From contig NW_003156735.1 of the NCBI RefSeq assembly GCF_000003605.2, positions 1 to 38,901 on the forward strand: a DNA stretch of 38,901 bases, given 5' to 3'. The notes below the pieces were generated by a model. The model searched no databases. It had not been told where the DNA came from and saw only the letters and a list, made by a program, of their open reading frames with translations. The position numbers and the translations under genes are program-made. Below, one piece after another: positions 1-10,827 of this stretch. Positions within the stretch are counted from its first letter, which is position 1; each line of letters opens with the position of its first letter. The DNA comes from Saccoglossus kowalevskii. Its lineage: Eukaryota > Hemichordata > Enteropneusta > Harrimaniidae.

Positions 1-3000
1 TAATCCAGTATGTGTCAGTATCTAGAATTAGTCATTTAGAATGTACTAATTGGTTACCAGTCCAATAGGCAACAGTCAGCCATAGTGGGACACCGATAAC
101 ATTTTGCATATGTATCTTATCAACCACAATTCATATAATGCACATTATTAGAACAATCTAATATCTAAAAAGTTAGTTCTTCTTCTTTTGATGAGTTACC
201 ACAGAGAATGATATTATTATTATTTGCGCTCGTGATGCAATTAGTCATCTTCATTTATTGCGATAGTGTTTCCGAAAGTAGAAATGTATTTGTTACTGTT
301 ATAGCATCTTTGAAACTGTAATGTAATGTCATTATGCGTAATCATGTAGTCTGAAGTAACCGTGTGTACAATACTGTAACATTAAATCACGATATATGTG
401 TGACACAGTAAGAAGAATACTCTTCATATTCGATACTGTAGCATGGTGTAACTCAGTATTCAACACTGTAACAGAAAGGTAACTGCGTATCCCTCCTTAA
501 TTGTGAATTTATTGTATTACCCGACCTTCTGATTTCTAGTTACCATAGCGACCACAAATGGATTGCAGCAATGAATTATTCCTAGTTCCGTTTCAATTGT
601 GAAATGGCGATTTTTCTCGCTACCACGATCATGCATTCATGTTATTTTCAGGATAATAACTATTTCAGTTGAACTTATTATGGAATGAAAATCTCGTTAT
701 CAGGTGTACTATTCTTCATATTTAAATTATTATATAAAAAAAAATGAATAATATTTCAAGAACAGTAGTTGAGAACTTTTTATAGCGCGCATGAAACATA
801 GCCCCTCAGGGTGTTAGCGATTTATATTAAACGGCCGTTACTAGTTAATATATAAATTTTCTGACCTTTTCTGTTCCAGTTTAAGCACTTTAAGTTTTTA
901 TTTTCCTTATCTACAGTCGTCGTTGCTTGCAATAGTAATTCTTATTTGACAATCTAATGTGGCGGACAATGTGACAACAACGAATGAGGAACTATGACAA
1001 TGCGTTAGCAAAATGGCGTCTGGCAGATAAGAACATGGTGATTATTATTATTATTATTATTTGTCAATTTAATTTTTTAATCTCACATCCGCGTTTCATA
1101 TCACTCTTCCAACTCACTCATTTTACCTATTAGACTCAAGTCAACGGCTCAAGCAAAATCTCCGCAATATAACATATACGTGAAAGAAACGTTCCAAATC
1201 CTAAAAGCTAAACATTTTGCATGTTATCAAGTGGCAATCAAGTTTCCTATTACTTGTTATTCAACCAAACACTATAAAAAGATGCAAACAGACATCAGGC
1301 AGTTATCTGGAATTTCGAAAGTTTTTTTTTTATATGCATTGTATTTAAATATCAGTTATCATACATCACATGCATCGAATTAGAAACTGGTCTATGGGAA
1401 AAAAATAATTACGTAATAACCCATAAATAAAATGTACATTCTTGTCTCCGTGCTAGAATCAGGTAATAGTTTGTTCTAAATTGATACAAAGAAAAGCTAG
1501 ATTTGGCATTTTGTTATATTCAGGAATACAATAACTTTCACTTTATGAAATAAATTTTCTTTGATACTTTCTTTGATACTTTTTAATAATAAAAATGTTT
1601 ACTGTGACAAAGAGTGAAATGCACGTTACCCTACAAATGTAATGTTCACAAATAGAAACAATCTGCAAGAGAACAATATATCCACACATTCTGTTGGATA
1701 TTAGGTGCAAAATATATTGATAGAAAAGATACGTTACTGAAATGCACTTACCTGTGTCAGCAGATTGGATACAACATAGAAAAAATGACTTGTTTTAAGC
1801 ATACTACCTGTTTCCCGTTGTCTGTTATTTAACGGAGATAACAGATTGAAGCTCTTCTTTTTTTAAATACCGTCTTTACTGATGCTAAGATTGATTTGAT
1901 GTTGGGAAACAGTCTTATTAACATAACTATGTGTGAACTGTTCTATTAGTACTTGCTGATTTATATGCAACAAGAGTGTAGTAATCGCACAATCTAGTAA
2001 GATGGTGTAAAACCGTTATCTGTCGAGCATGTCTTCGAATGATGCGCTTGATTTAGCTGAAAATGTATTCAAACGAATGTAAATTTCAGCAACGTAATCC
2101 TGTATTCAAGATCATCGATTGTGTCTACTTTTGAACGAACGTCTGAAAATTGACTTGTTTAACACTCAACTATCGATTGATTTCACAATCGTTGATTATT
2201 CAATTCAATATATTTAATTGTATTCTAAGGCTTTTTGACTGACTCGTATTATATTTATGTGTGCGTAATAGTTAATTTATTATGCTCTTAAGTAATTAAT
2301 ATTTAGTACAAACAAAGCAAAAATAACGAAAATACTACACCCATTCTTCAGGTGTGTCATGCCAGTCAATGGGAATGAACAAATCGGTACACGTAACTTA
2401 CTGACACATACTGGATTGTATACCATACAATAGATGCGATTGTTAGTTAGAAAATTAGTTCAATAGCAAGATTTTGAATCCGATCCTAGACACTAGCGAT
2501 ATTGAGAATCCCCGGGAGCTTGGGGGAGTATTACATCTCTCTTTTGTTGCTAATATTTCTCATTGAATGTATGTATTTTATGTCCCTAACAAAAAATAAC
2601 AAAAAAAATTAGTCTGTACCTTTCGTGGAATTTATGCAAATAAAATATACATATCTAATTCATATTCCGTTAAATATGCTTAATGTTAATTTGATAGCAT
2701 GTCCGACATATTCAGCAGTGTATCATTTATTTAACATAAATCGATTATTAATTAATTAATTAACCACATAGTAATAAAGCATTGATTTCATGAACGAGCA
2801 AAGTCCTTATTTTCAGGACTGTCATATTTGATATATTAGGTGTGACTTGACACTCACGCACAAAGACGCCTCAGTCATATTATTTTGTGTTTTTGTTATT
2901 CAGTATTATAAACTCACTATTCACAGACAAACGGTACAACAGTACCATATATTTGTTTCCAGTAACGTTTTAAACAATTACATAGGTGTTTTCTACGCCG

Positions 3001-3600
3001 CACATAAAGAGTTCCATATTACAGAACTTGGGGCGGCTCTGGATTTATGTTTTACATTATATAAATGTTTGTGTTTTTTGTGGGGGGGGGGGTCTAATTG
3101 CCAATGTGTGTATGGCTGTAAAGTATTGCGATGTCTCTATATGCACAAACTATACGTCTAAAAGTTTCCCGATAATACCCAATAGTTATATGACCAACAA
3201 TCATGTATGTATTATATATATAATCAAACCATTCAAGAAAACAATATTTGTTTCATTTAAAAAGATTAAAAACAAAAGATGAATTATTTTAAACATTTCA
3301 TAACGCTTCAAGCTTGTGTTAAATATGCACTAGTATCTAATTGGTTATGGGTGATTCTTTCGATTTTGCATAATTCTAATTTTTCTCCGATATCAAAAAG
3401 GTCATCAAAAAGTATTAATATGTAAACAGATTCTTTCTCATCGAATCAAATACACAGCGAAAGGAAATAATTTAGTCTATGCGGCTTTAATATTCTCTGA
3501 ATTTCAGTTCGAATCCGGTAGAGTGACCTCCTTCGTCATTCAACACAGAGTGTGTGATTTAATGATACCAAATATCGGATATGAACCGACAAGATGAAAT
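1..3600. other. Gene-free AT-rich stretch
   Basis: I see no supportable gene here. Open frames at 1180-1383 and 2847-3282 lack domains, plausible starts or paired splice sites. The stretch holds a short ATT trinucleotide run near 1040-1062, a TTAA-rich tetranucleotide run near 2746-2763 and an 11-base poly-G tract at 3082-3092. A near-perfect minus-strand splice donor (ACACAG|GTAAGT) sits at about 1751, with no convincing exon attached. Confidence 0.6.
3082..3092 (+). repeat. Poly-G tract (11 G)
   Basis: An uninterrupted run of 11 G follows a T-rich segment in otherwise AT-rich DNA. Such runs are length-unstable and can form G-quadruplex-like structures. It lies inside two overlapping chance open frames and splits them into glycine-rich readings. 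Confidence 0.9.
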
Positions 3601-3643
3601 TGAGTTATTGTGAATATGATTATTCATGACATTCACTGATCAA

Positions 3644-3681
3644 TATATAAAGGTGTTGGAAATCGGGAGACACACCATTCC
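3644..3681 (+). promoter_or_regulatory. Candidate core promoter: TATA box plus initiator
   Basis: TATATAAA at 3644-3651 is followed by CCATTCC at 3675-3681. The second motif matches the metazoan initiator consensus YYANWYY, with its A at 3677, 33 bases from the first T of the TATA box. Both motifs and their spacing fit a focused RNA polymerase II start on the plus strand. TATA-like strings are common by chance in AT-rich DNA, so the pairing is the main support. A possible signal-peptide exon lies 117 bases downstream of the predicted start. Confidence 0.35.
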
Positions 3682-3793
3682 TTCATAGACGTTTGATGAA
3701 TTCCCCGCGCGCATTTTTTCACAGTTATAATTAAATTAGAATAGCACATTGTGTCGTGGCTGTTTTATCCTCTCTGCCAAATCCATTGATGAA

Positions 3794-3863
3794 ATGTATC
3801 TACTGGTTCTGCATTCTCCTGTAGCGTACTGCATCTGTATGTTGTTGGCGTGGTTTGCTGCAG
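3794..3863 (+). CDS. Possible first coding exon with a signal peptide (partial, unassigned)
   Basis: The ATG at 3794 (G at -3) opens a strongly hydrophobic stretch of 23 codons beginning MYLLVLHSPVAYC and ending LLAWFAA. This resembles a signal peptide. The exon could end at a good donor, CAG|GTAAAACAG, after 3863, leaving one base of the next codon (phase 1). A TATA/initiator pair lies upstream at 3644-3681. Two short upstream ATGs (3697 and 3789) open frames of about 10-12 codons, which weakens the case. If unspliced, the frame runs on to 3994 and turns lysine-rich and unremarkable. No partner exon is proven. The strong acceptor at 6188/6189 is phase-compatible and would add a Cys-containing tail and then a stop, but that join is speculative. 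The product is unknown and chance hydrophobicity is a real alternative. Confidence 0.2.
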
Positions 3864-4302
3864 GTAAAACAGTACTACAAATGGAGAAAGAAATCAGAAT
3901 TTTTTTTATGAAAATAAGACACATTTTTTTTAAATATGAAATATCATCAACAGTATTGGTCACCAATAACCGAAACGGCCATTGGTTGCCATAGTAACAC
4001 AGATACATTGGATATTAAAGCTTCGATACACAGTGCGTGTTCGAACGTCTTTTAAAACGAACACTGTATTTTAAACTCGTTGCGGACGTCACGTGGGAGC
4101 CATACTAGGTTAGTTATACATACACATACAAATGCACACAAAAAATATCTTTCCTGTTCGTTCATTCGCATGAAACTTGTATTTTAGTGGTAGTGAAATG
4201 TTTAATTGTGAAGTGTTTTGACGTTCAATTCGGTAACGAAAAATAATGCAACTATTCTTGTGTTTAGGGGTTTATGGGGTAACAATAGAAACATAAAAAA
4301 TA

Positions 4303-4327
4303 CTGAACTGAACTGAACTGAAAAAAA
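4303..4327 (+). repeat. Short CTGAA tandem repeat running into an A tract
   Basis: About four copies of ACTGA/CTGAA are followed by seven A residues. Short microsatellite tails of this kind sometimes end non-LTR retroposons, but no recognisable element body precedes it. I call it only a simple repeat. Confidence 0.7.
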
Positions 4328-4394
4328 GCACTTCACGTAAAGCATGACATCAACTTAAAACGATGTATTAAGACTGTGTGCATCAGAGTGGACA

Positions 4395-4402
4395 TATATA
4401 AG
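4395..4402 (+). promoter_or_regulatory. Candidate TATA box
   Basis: TATATAAG is followed by a GC-richer segment (AGCCAGCGGCG). That places a predicted start near 4421-4427. A modest donor-like CCA|GTAAGG follows at about 4440. No coding exon follows: the first downstream ATG (4510) gives eight codons. It could be the promoter of a gene with a non-coding first exon, or chance. Confidence 0.25.
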
Positions 4403-4449
4403 CCAGCGGCGTTCTTTACTACACACAAGATAGTTCACCAGTAAGGTTG

Positions 4450-7400
4450 TAGGTGTAAAACAAGTCGACATAGGCGATATCAACGCGGAGTAAACATCTA
4501 ACACTTGGCGATGGTTATCAAAACACCGATAATGTAAGGGGTCGATTCGGAATCAATTCTACCCTCGAACAAACCCCTCATCCAATATGGCGTTGCGGGT
4601 TGTGAATCATTGTTAGTAAACTCAAGCTACTAAGTCTTCATCATAAATTAAAAAAATATATATATATATCAACATTCTAAATTGCATCTCAGCTAAAATT
4701 AATTTGTATATCTAATATAAATATTCTTGCATATTTAAATAGCAATTCGATTACCAAAGTTCGTGTCAGTGATACATTGTATATCATAGATCTCCAACAT
4801 ATTTGGTACAATAGTTCATCAGAAGTAAGAACTTGACAATGCTCCAGATGACACCAGGTTCATGTGGGACTAAGCTTACTCATCAAAAGTAGTTGTTTAT
4901 GCCAATTATTTTAATGGTAAATAATTAGTTTTTGATCATTCCGAAATTATAATGTGTTTATTATATATTTGTTTTGTTCATATTGGCGAATATTGTACAT
5001 TTCGTTTTTCTTTCAAATGTCGTAATAGGGTATGTGGTGATGTGAGTATTGTACTGTCTGTCCAGCCTCGTTTCCGTTATCAGTTACCGAGAATGGTACA
5101 GTGAATCTACAATATTAACATAAACATTATCAATAAAACCAGACTGTTATGCCGCACCATACCATGCTAATAATAAAGAAATACAGAGTTACAACTAATT
5201 GCGCAAAGAGGATTACTAGTAGTGGATTCATAACCAAAATAAGTAGAAGATTACAACGATGTAAAATCGGGAAAATTAAAATTTCCCTTTCCCCAAGAAA
5301 CCATTATTAATCAGAGGGTCAGGGGCTCGCCGTTACGAAGCGAAGAAAAGACTTATGTAAGGTAAGCTGACACTGGTGGCATACATACGTCTATATTGAG
5401 ACGAAATTGAATTATATAAATATATAGAGAGATGACTATTAATTGCCGCTCTTATAACCAATAGGGCAGAATATATGTTTGCTATTATATTGATATTTTA
5501 TTTTATTTGAAATTTCAATATGTACCATATTTCCCATGAGTCTTACTTGTTATCATCAACGGTATATTCCATTTCGTACTGATGATGAGATTTCGAACAG
5601 CACCTGCCATGTGCATAACTCCATGGGATGAAGTTTTATTTATACAATTCAAAATACAGGTTTATGCGTGCTATCACCTTTTATCTAACCTATTTCCTTC
5701 AGTCTGATGTATTTAGATCGAACAAGTGTGCATTTTGCCACAGGAAACTTATGTTTCAGATTACGTGGCAGGGTTGTGTAATCATATTTTGATAAACGCT
5801 TGTGGATCTTACCCAAGTTACCAACATCAATTCTCTGTCAGTGGTATATGTATACACTTACCCATAATAGGAAGGTGTGGTCTTGTTGGTGTTAGGGTTT
5901 GAACACGTGGTCTGTAGGAGGGACACATCAATTAGCGTTTCTAATATATCCATTTCCGGTTTGAAGGGATGCCTCATTAAAATACTTGAGGAGTGTGATG
6001 CAAAAAAAAATATAATTTACAGACGCGATCTGCACTGTAGTCAACTTGTAGTAAAGGTTAACCGTTGATGCGACAATCTTTGAGTCCTCATAGCTGTAAG
6101 TGAATCTTATTTGTGTGTACTGTGTTATTTCCCGCTTGCATTGAATAATATGTAGTCTGTAAATATGTGTGCCTCTCTTATATTACAGAAGTAGAGAATC
6201 CGTGTCCTCGTTCCAAACATGCTCTGATTGGTCATTTGCTTTCATGACGTTTACCCTTCACATACACTTAGCACGATATATTATTAGTCATGGGGACTAC
6301 ATAGAAGTCAAACTAATATTGCAGCCCAATTACAAATTGACGAATTCGCTAATGAAACAGAAGGTCGACTTTTTTATTACCTCTTCAATATACACATCCC
6401 AGGCCGTTTTAAACATCAATATTTCTTTCCACGCAATTGATTCGCAACTCAATTTAAAGGGTTAAAGAGCGTTTACAAACTCATCAAGAATACAAATCAC
6501 GTCACATGTATATTGGCATTAGTCCCATGTGACTTCAATTAAAATTGCCACACACGTACTGTGGGGGGATATACGTTGTTTGACACTCGTAAATATACAC
6601 ACATGCACACGGTAATTTCGATCGATATGTCACAGATACATACCTGGCTATCAACATGAGTTATTAACAGATACTGTGGAGTGGTTGATTTCGTTAACAC
6701 GTGTCACGTATTATTTCATTAATTGAGACATTTGAATTCAGATGGCTCGGAAAGCATTGTTTACGCTCGACTTGCAAGGAACTGTTCGTAGAAGATTTCG
6801 AAAAAAAACAGGCAAGGAAATATTTCAGTTCAAGCATTGTCGACAGTAAAATATTAAAACCAAGAAAATAAGTGTAACCCGTGAATAAACAATAATGAAA
6901 TAAATAAGTAATCTTCATGCATGTTTCCCGCTATATGAATATCCTTCCGTGATTTCGGTGTCTTTGTTTGATCTTAGATAACATGTAGTCAGTGAATACG
7001 CGACTGTTCATACACGCCGTAGACAAAAAGACGGTCATGGAAGCTTACGCAGAGCGCACCGAGGGAAGGTTAGCATGTTTATTATCAATGATAACATGAT
7101 TTTGTTATTGCAATGTTTAACATGACACAGCGTTTTCTGAAATAGCGACACGCTTGTTAAATTGCACAGCACACTTTGAGAGGTGTAAAAAATAATTCAA
7201 TAATTGTGATTATTTACAATGATCTCAATTTCTCTAGGCACAAAAAAACAAAACAATAAACACCTGTCAGTTTATCATTGTCAGTCATTTTTTATATTCC
7301 CGGTGTTCCCCTAGAATGAGTGGCCACATGATCACGACGGACGTACACAGTCTTGTCATCTCACGCAAGTCAGATCGACCTTGCCTAGGCCTGTTAGTGC

Positions 7401-8270
7401 ATAGTCATAGCTTTCATTAATTATTTGCAGCTGATAAATGTCTAGCTGATTTTGATTTGCAATAAACGAAGGTCCCACATATAGAAATGTTTATAGAGGA
7501 TGTCAATATTAGATCTGTACCATACTTGTCTCTATATTTAACGTGGGCGATAAATCCAATGTTCGAAGTTCCTGTCTTAGCTATAGCTATACTAGTAGAA
7601 AATAATATATTGACCATCAAGATGAACCGCAATTAACTAAGTACAGCCAGTTGAGAACCCTAAAATCAGCTGCCAGTGCGTGGTCAATCCGATGTGGATG
7701 TAAGCTCATTCCCACTCGTGTCTTAGTACGTTTTGCTCTGGGTCCCGTTGTTAAATTCAGTAAGCAATGATTGAGAAATCTATACCAGCAGCGATTTGTA
7801 GATACCTACGTGCTAGCTTGCAGGGACAACAGTTGACGTTGAGTGTGTTTGTGTGTGTGATTATGGAAAAGAACGAATTCAAAATGTCATTTCGGGGATT
7901 TATACTACTCCCGTGATTGAATCTGACACATTCTTTACAAGAGTGTAGAAGTTCAAACAACTGTTGTTGCTATTCGATATTTGATATTTCTAACATGTTC
8001 ATTTCTAGTTCCTCAGGAATATTATTCGTGTTGAACTATCATAATGTCCCACGCATATACCCTACCGAAGATGGATAACGAGATTTGAATGCAGGAATCA
8101 ATGTTCTCTGGTTTGTTATTATATAAAAAGAAAAGTCAACGATCGAACCTATGTGTGTGGGAAATATGAAATGTAATATAAAACAATAAGTTATTCAACG
8201 AACTGGAATTTGCATTGCAAGTATTACAATTGTGACAAATCTAACTTCCTATGTTAGCATCCTACAGTGA
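4450..8270. other. No supportable gene; scattered open frames
   Basis: The open frames at 5877-6068, 6169-6465, 6694-6918, 7417-7632 and 7757-7960 show no domain. The most exon-like is the plus-strand frame after a pyrimidine-rich acceptor (CTCTCTTATATTACAG) at 6188. It stays open to a stop at 6463-6465, but its composition is unremarkable and it has no partner exon that I can see. The rest is AT-rich non-coding DNA. Confidence 0.5.
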
Positions 8271-8274
8271 GAGA

Positions 8275-8351
8275 CACGTGAATGATGACGTCACGTAGCT
8301 TAGAACACAGAAGGGTGACGTAACACGCCGAATGTGAAGTGTATTATAAAT
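8275..8351 (+). promoter_or_regulatory. Clustered E-box, CRE motifs and TATA-like site
   Basis: A palindromic E-box CACGTG (8275-8280), a perfect CRE TGACGTCA (8286-8293), a CRE-like TGACGTAA (8316-8323) and TATAAAT (about 8345-8351) lie within 77 bases. This order resembles a cAMP-responsive promoter on the plus strand. No exon follows that I can recognise, so it may be a distal element or coincidence. Confidence 0.25.
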
Positions 8352-9133
8352 TGAGATACAATAATAGTTCATATTTGAATTCTCGTCAAGCTTCGGAACT
8401 ATTTGCTCCAAAGTGGGGCATTACCTCGATTTTGTTATTGTATTTTAAGTCGTTAACGTACCGTATATTTCATATGCAGATTGTGTAAATACGATGTGTT
8501 GTTCTCATTTTGCATCACAAGCAGTGTGACACTAAGAGATATTGATGTCCATTTCCAGTTAAGGCTGTTAAGTATCCGTCATATTAGGGAATGGAAATTC
8601 AATTGCATAATTCTTGTTTGTCTTAACAATTTTTTGTGAACGACCTTTTTGAAAGTACACATGTGTTCAACTGTAAAGTACAAGGATTCGATATTTACAT
8701 TTTCACGACACTGTAGCATTCCAAGTGAAACTTTGTTTTAATTTCCCAAGGTCGTGATAACATGTTTCTATTACTTTGGTTCATATTTGCATTTGTTTGC
8801 CCTCACGGAAATGCATTACAATGCAGCAGCATTGTTTCCATTTCAAATTGATTTCCATTTCACCTGATGTTGTACAAAACTAATGCAAAGACGGACCACG
8901 TTTGAATTATAAATCCATTCAAATGAATACAATTTCAAATAGTACTTTTAGTAAATATTGATGGTTATTTTGTGAACTTAGTTTTACCCAAAAATATCGC
9001 GGATCGTTTCTTCATTTTTTATATTTTGTAATAGATGTTACATCTTTATGTCTGCGATATCGTGTTGTAAACTGATGTAAAACGTTCGTCAAAAGGGTAA
9101 TTCATCTATGTATGAATCCCTAGACCTTTGCAG

Positions 9134-9209
9134 GTGATACAATTAATACAAGTACTCAACAACCGACTCATTGTCGATAAAGTTGTAGACTGTGTACGAG
9201 TAGCAGAAG
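9134..9209 (+). CDS. Possible 76-base internal exon (unassigned)
   Basis: The segment is bounded by an acceptor-like ACCTTTGCAG and a strong donor, GAAG|GTAAGCG. Frame 1 is open throughout and reads VIQLIQVLNNRLIVDKVVDC then VRVAE plus one base. The other two frames contain stops. The sequence reads like a helical protein fragment, but it is too short to place in a family. No exon before or after it was identified. An exon of this size arising by chance between splice-like sites in 39 kb is quite possible. Confidence 0.2.
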
Positions 9210-10104
9210 GTAAGCGTCCAATAACTACGCTAAAACTGTGAGATAAAATGATAATACACCAGCGCATGATCGAAGTGATATGTTTAATTAACATGAAAAT
9301 CTAGATGAAACTATTGACATAAACTACAACATTGTCATAAATTATTTACATTGCGTGCACTTTATTTCTGCCCAGTGACAAATAAAAAATACACATCATG
9401 AAAACAAAATGAAATTTTGAGTTTAAATTAATAAGAACGTGCGACAAATGTGTACGACTGCTCGAAGGTATCCGGTCTGTTCTAGGGCGTCGTTACTAGC
9501 AATAGGTAAATCATGATTGGGAAATAGACCAACTGCGCCGTGCACCACACCGATATTGCAAATAAAGTAAAATGTTATCCGAGGCAAACCACATAGACGA
9601 GAAGGAAACGAATAAAGATTATCTGAAAGAATAAAATGAAAATTGTAATTAGGTTTTGTGTGGCAAGACTCTAGTAACCAATCTAACATCACTCAAATGT
9701 CATTTAGTAGAATTGTCTTTGCCAAATAATAAGTTTAATTTTAGAGTCGTACACGACCTTTGAAAACAAAGATTGATGCTATAGATCTTCTTCGTTTTAA
9801 ACAACTCACCGAACAATGAATATTTTAAAAAGAATAGAAACATCAAAGTGTACATTGACGTACATCGACGTCGTGGCTATTGTCCAAATGCATTTGCCTG
9901 GAGCAAAACAGTTGTATCAATGTCATCGAAAAAACAGCAACATGTTGGCTTCTGGTAGTTGCCATTGTTGTTTAATATATCGTTTAATTGTGGCACATAA
10001 TCGATAATCGATGAACATGACTTTTAAAAAAACATCCTGTATTGCAATGTATTACTATTGATAATAACATTCTATTCACTATACGTTTAACACCGCATCA
10101 TGAA

Positions 10105-10132
10105 GTAAAAGTAAATGCAATGCGCTTTTATT
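10105..10132 (-). terminator. Polyadenylation signal of the neuropeptide gene
   Basis: AATAAA on the minus strand at 10127-10132 is the first canonical hexamer downstream of the precursor stop codon, about 380 bases away. T-rich sequence follows, as expected for a downstream element, so cleavage is predicted near 10105-10115. A donor-like site directly after the stop leaves open a spliced 3' UTR with another end. Confidence 0.4.
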
Positions 10133-10509
10133 AAACGTCACAATTATTCTCGAATCATTATTCAAATAAATATACCGGTGTACACTAATTACTTGCTTAC
10201 TGGAAAAGTCGAACAGTAACATGTTAGTTTCACTACAACACTGTACTGTAGTAGTGACATCACGTCCTATCATAATCGCAATCCACGCGACTGAGCATGT
10301 ATTGAAGATATTCGAAGTACATGTCTGTGACAAATTTTATCTTTCATATTTGCATTTACTAAAATGCGTTACAGATGGCGCCAGTATAATTGCAAGATAA
10401 ACGCGATTGGTTACGTTTCATTGCTACGTTGATAGTCCAAAAATACGTCTCAGATTTAAGCTATACAAATTTGGCTTCATATTAACAATGTATAAATTAA
10501 TATAATTAC

Positions 10510-10776
10510 CTATTCTTGTACATCGGCGGTGTTTTCAGCTCTGTCCATGAGTACGTCAAATGCTTTTCTCAGCGTGAGTAGATTTTCCAAAGATTGTGTG
10601 ATCAATTCGTCTATCTCCGCAACTGATGATATATAATCAGATGTTCTCTTTCCAAACATCGCCGTGCCAGAGCTCTGGTAAGAGTGTAGTCTGGATGACT
10701 TTGCTGAAACGTTGACAGAGTGTATCAACAGGCACATGGCCATTAAAGCGGCGGTGATGACTGTGACTTGACGCAT
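10510..10776 (-). CDS. Amidated neuropeptide precursor, single peptide, family unassigned
   Basis: This is a complete 88-residue secreted precursor. Residues 1-25 form a signal peptide with a hydrophobic core around ITAALMAMCLLI and a likely cleavage after NVSA. Residues 26-41 are the predicted peptide KSSRLHSYQSSGTAMF, or LHSYQSSGTAMF if Arg29 is also cut. Gly42-Lys43-Arg44 is the amidation donor plus dibasic cleavage site, giving a Met-Phe-amide C-terminus. Residues 45-88 form an acidic, Leu/Ile-rich, probably helical associated peptide with a further RK at 70-71. The only Cys is in the signal peptide. This layout is typical of GnRH/AKH-, allatotropin/orexin- and SIFamide-type precursors, but none of their core motifs is present. 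The ending distantly recalls echinoderm SALMFamides, without the SxLxF pattern. The ATG has G at -3, and the predicted spliced 5' UTR has no upstream ATG. The family is unknown; its nature as a peptide precursor is well supported. Confidence 0.75.
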   Translation of the reverse strand: MRQVTVITAALMAMCLLIHSVNVSAKSSRLHSYQSSGTAMFGKRTSDYISSVAEIDELITQSLENLLTLRKAFDVLMDRAENTADVQE

Positions 10777-10827
10777 GACTTCAAATTTCTTGTGAAATAA
10801 CCGTGTAATAGATGACGGATAATAAGC
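10777..10827 (-). other. 5' UTR part of exon 2, with splice acceptor
   Basis: On the minus strand the intron ends TATTTATTTTAG (AG at 10828-10829), a good pyrimidine-rich acceptor. It is followed by 51 bases of leader without any ATG, then the start codon at 10776. The leader joins the non-coding exon 1 at 13250. Confidence 0.6.

Noticed and set aside
1751-1890. Minus-strand first exon ending in ACACAG|GTAAGT
   Set aside because: The donor is excellent, but about one such site is expected by chance in the window. The short upstream frame is not signal-like and no further exon lies downstream.
3500-3530. tRNA gene suggested by GTTCGAATCC
   Set aside because: Only the T-loop-like string is present. 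There is no matching A box, acceptor stem or cloverleaf.
6189-6465. Possible terminal exon after a strong acceptor at 6188
   Set aside because: The acceptor is good and the frame stays open to the stop at 6463-6465, but no upstream exon with matching phase is established and the protein resembles nothing known.
10079-10333. 84-codon minus-strand frame downstream of the neuropeptide CDS
   Set aside because: It lies in the predicted 3' UTR and overlaps the polyadenylation signal. It shows no domain.
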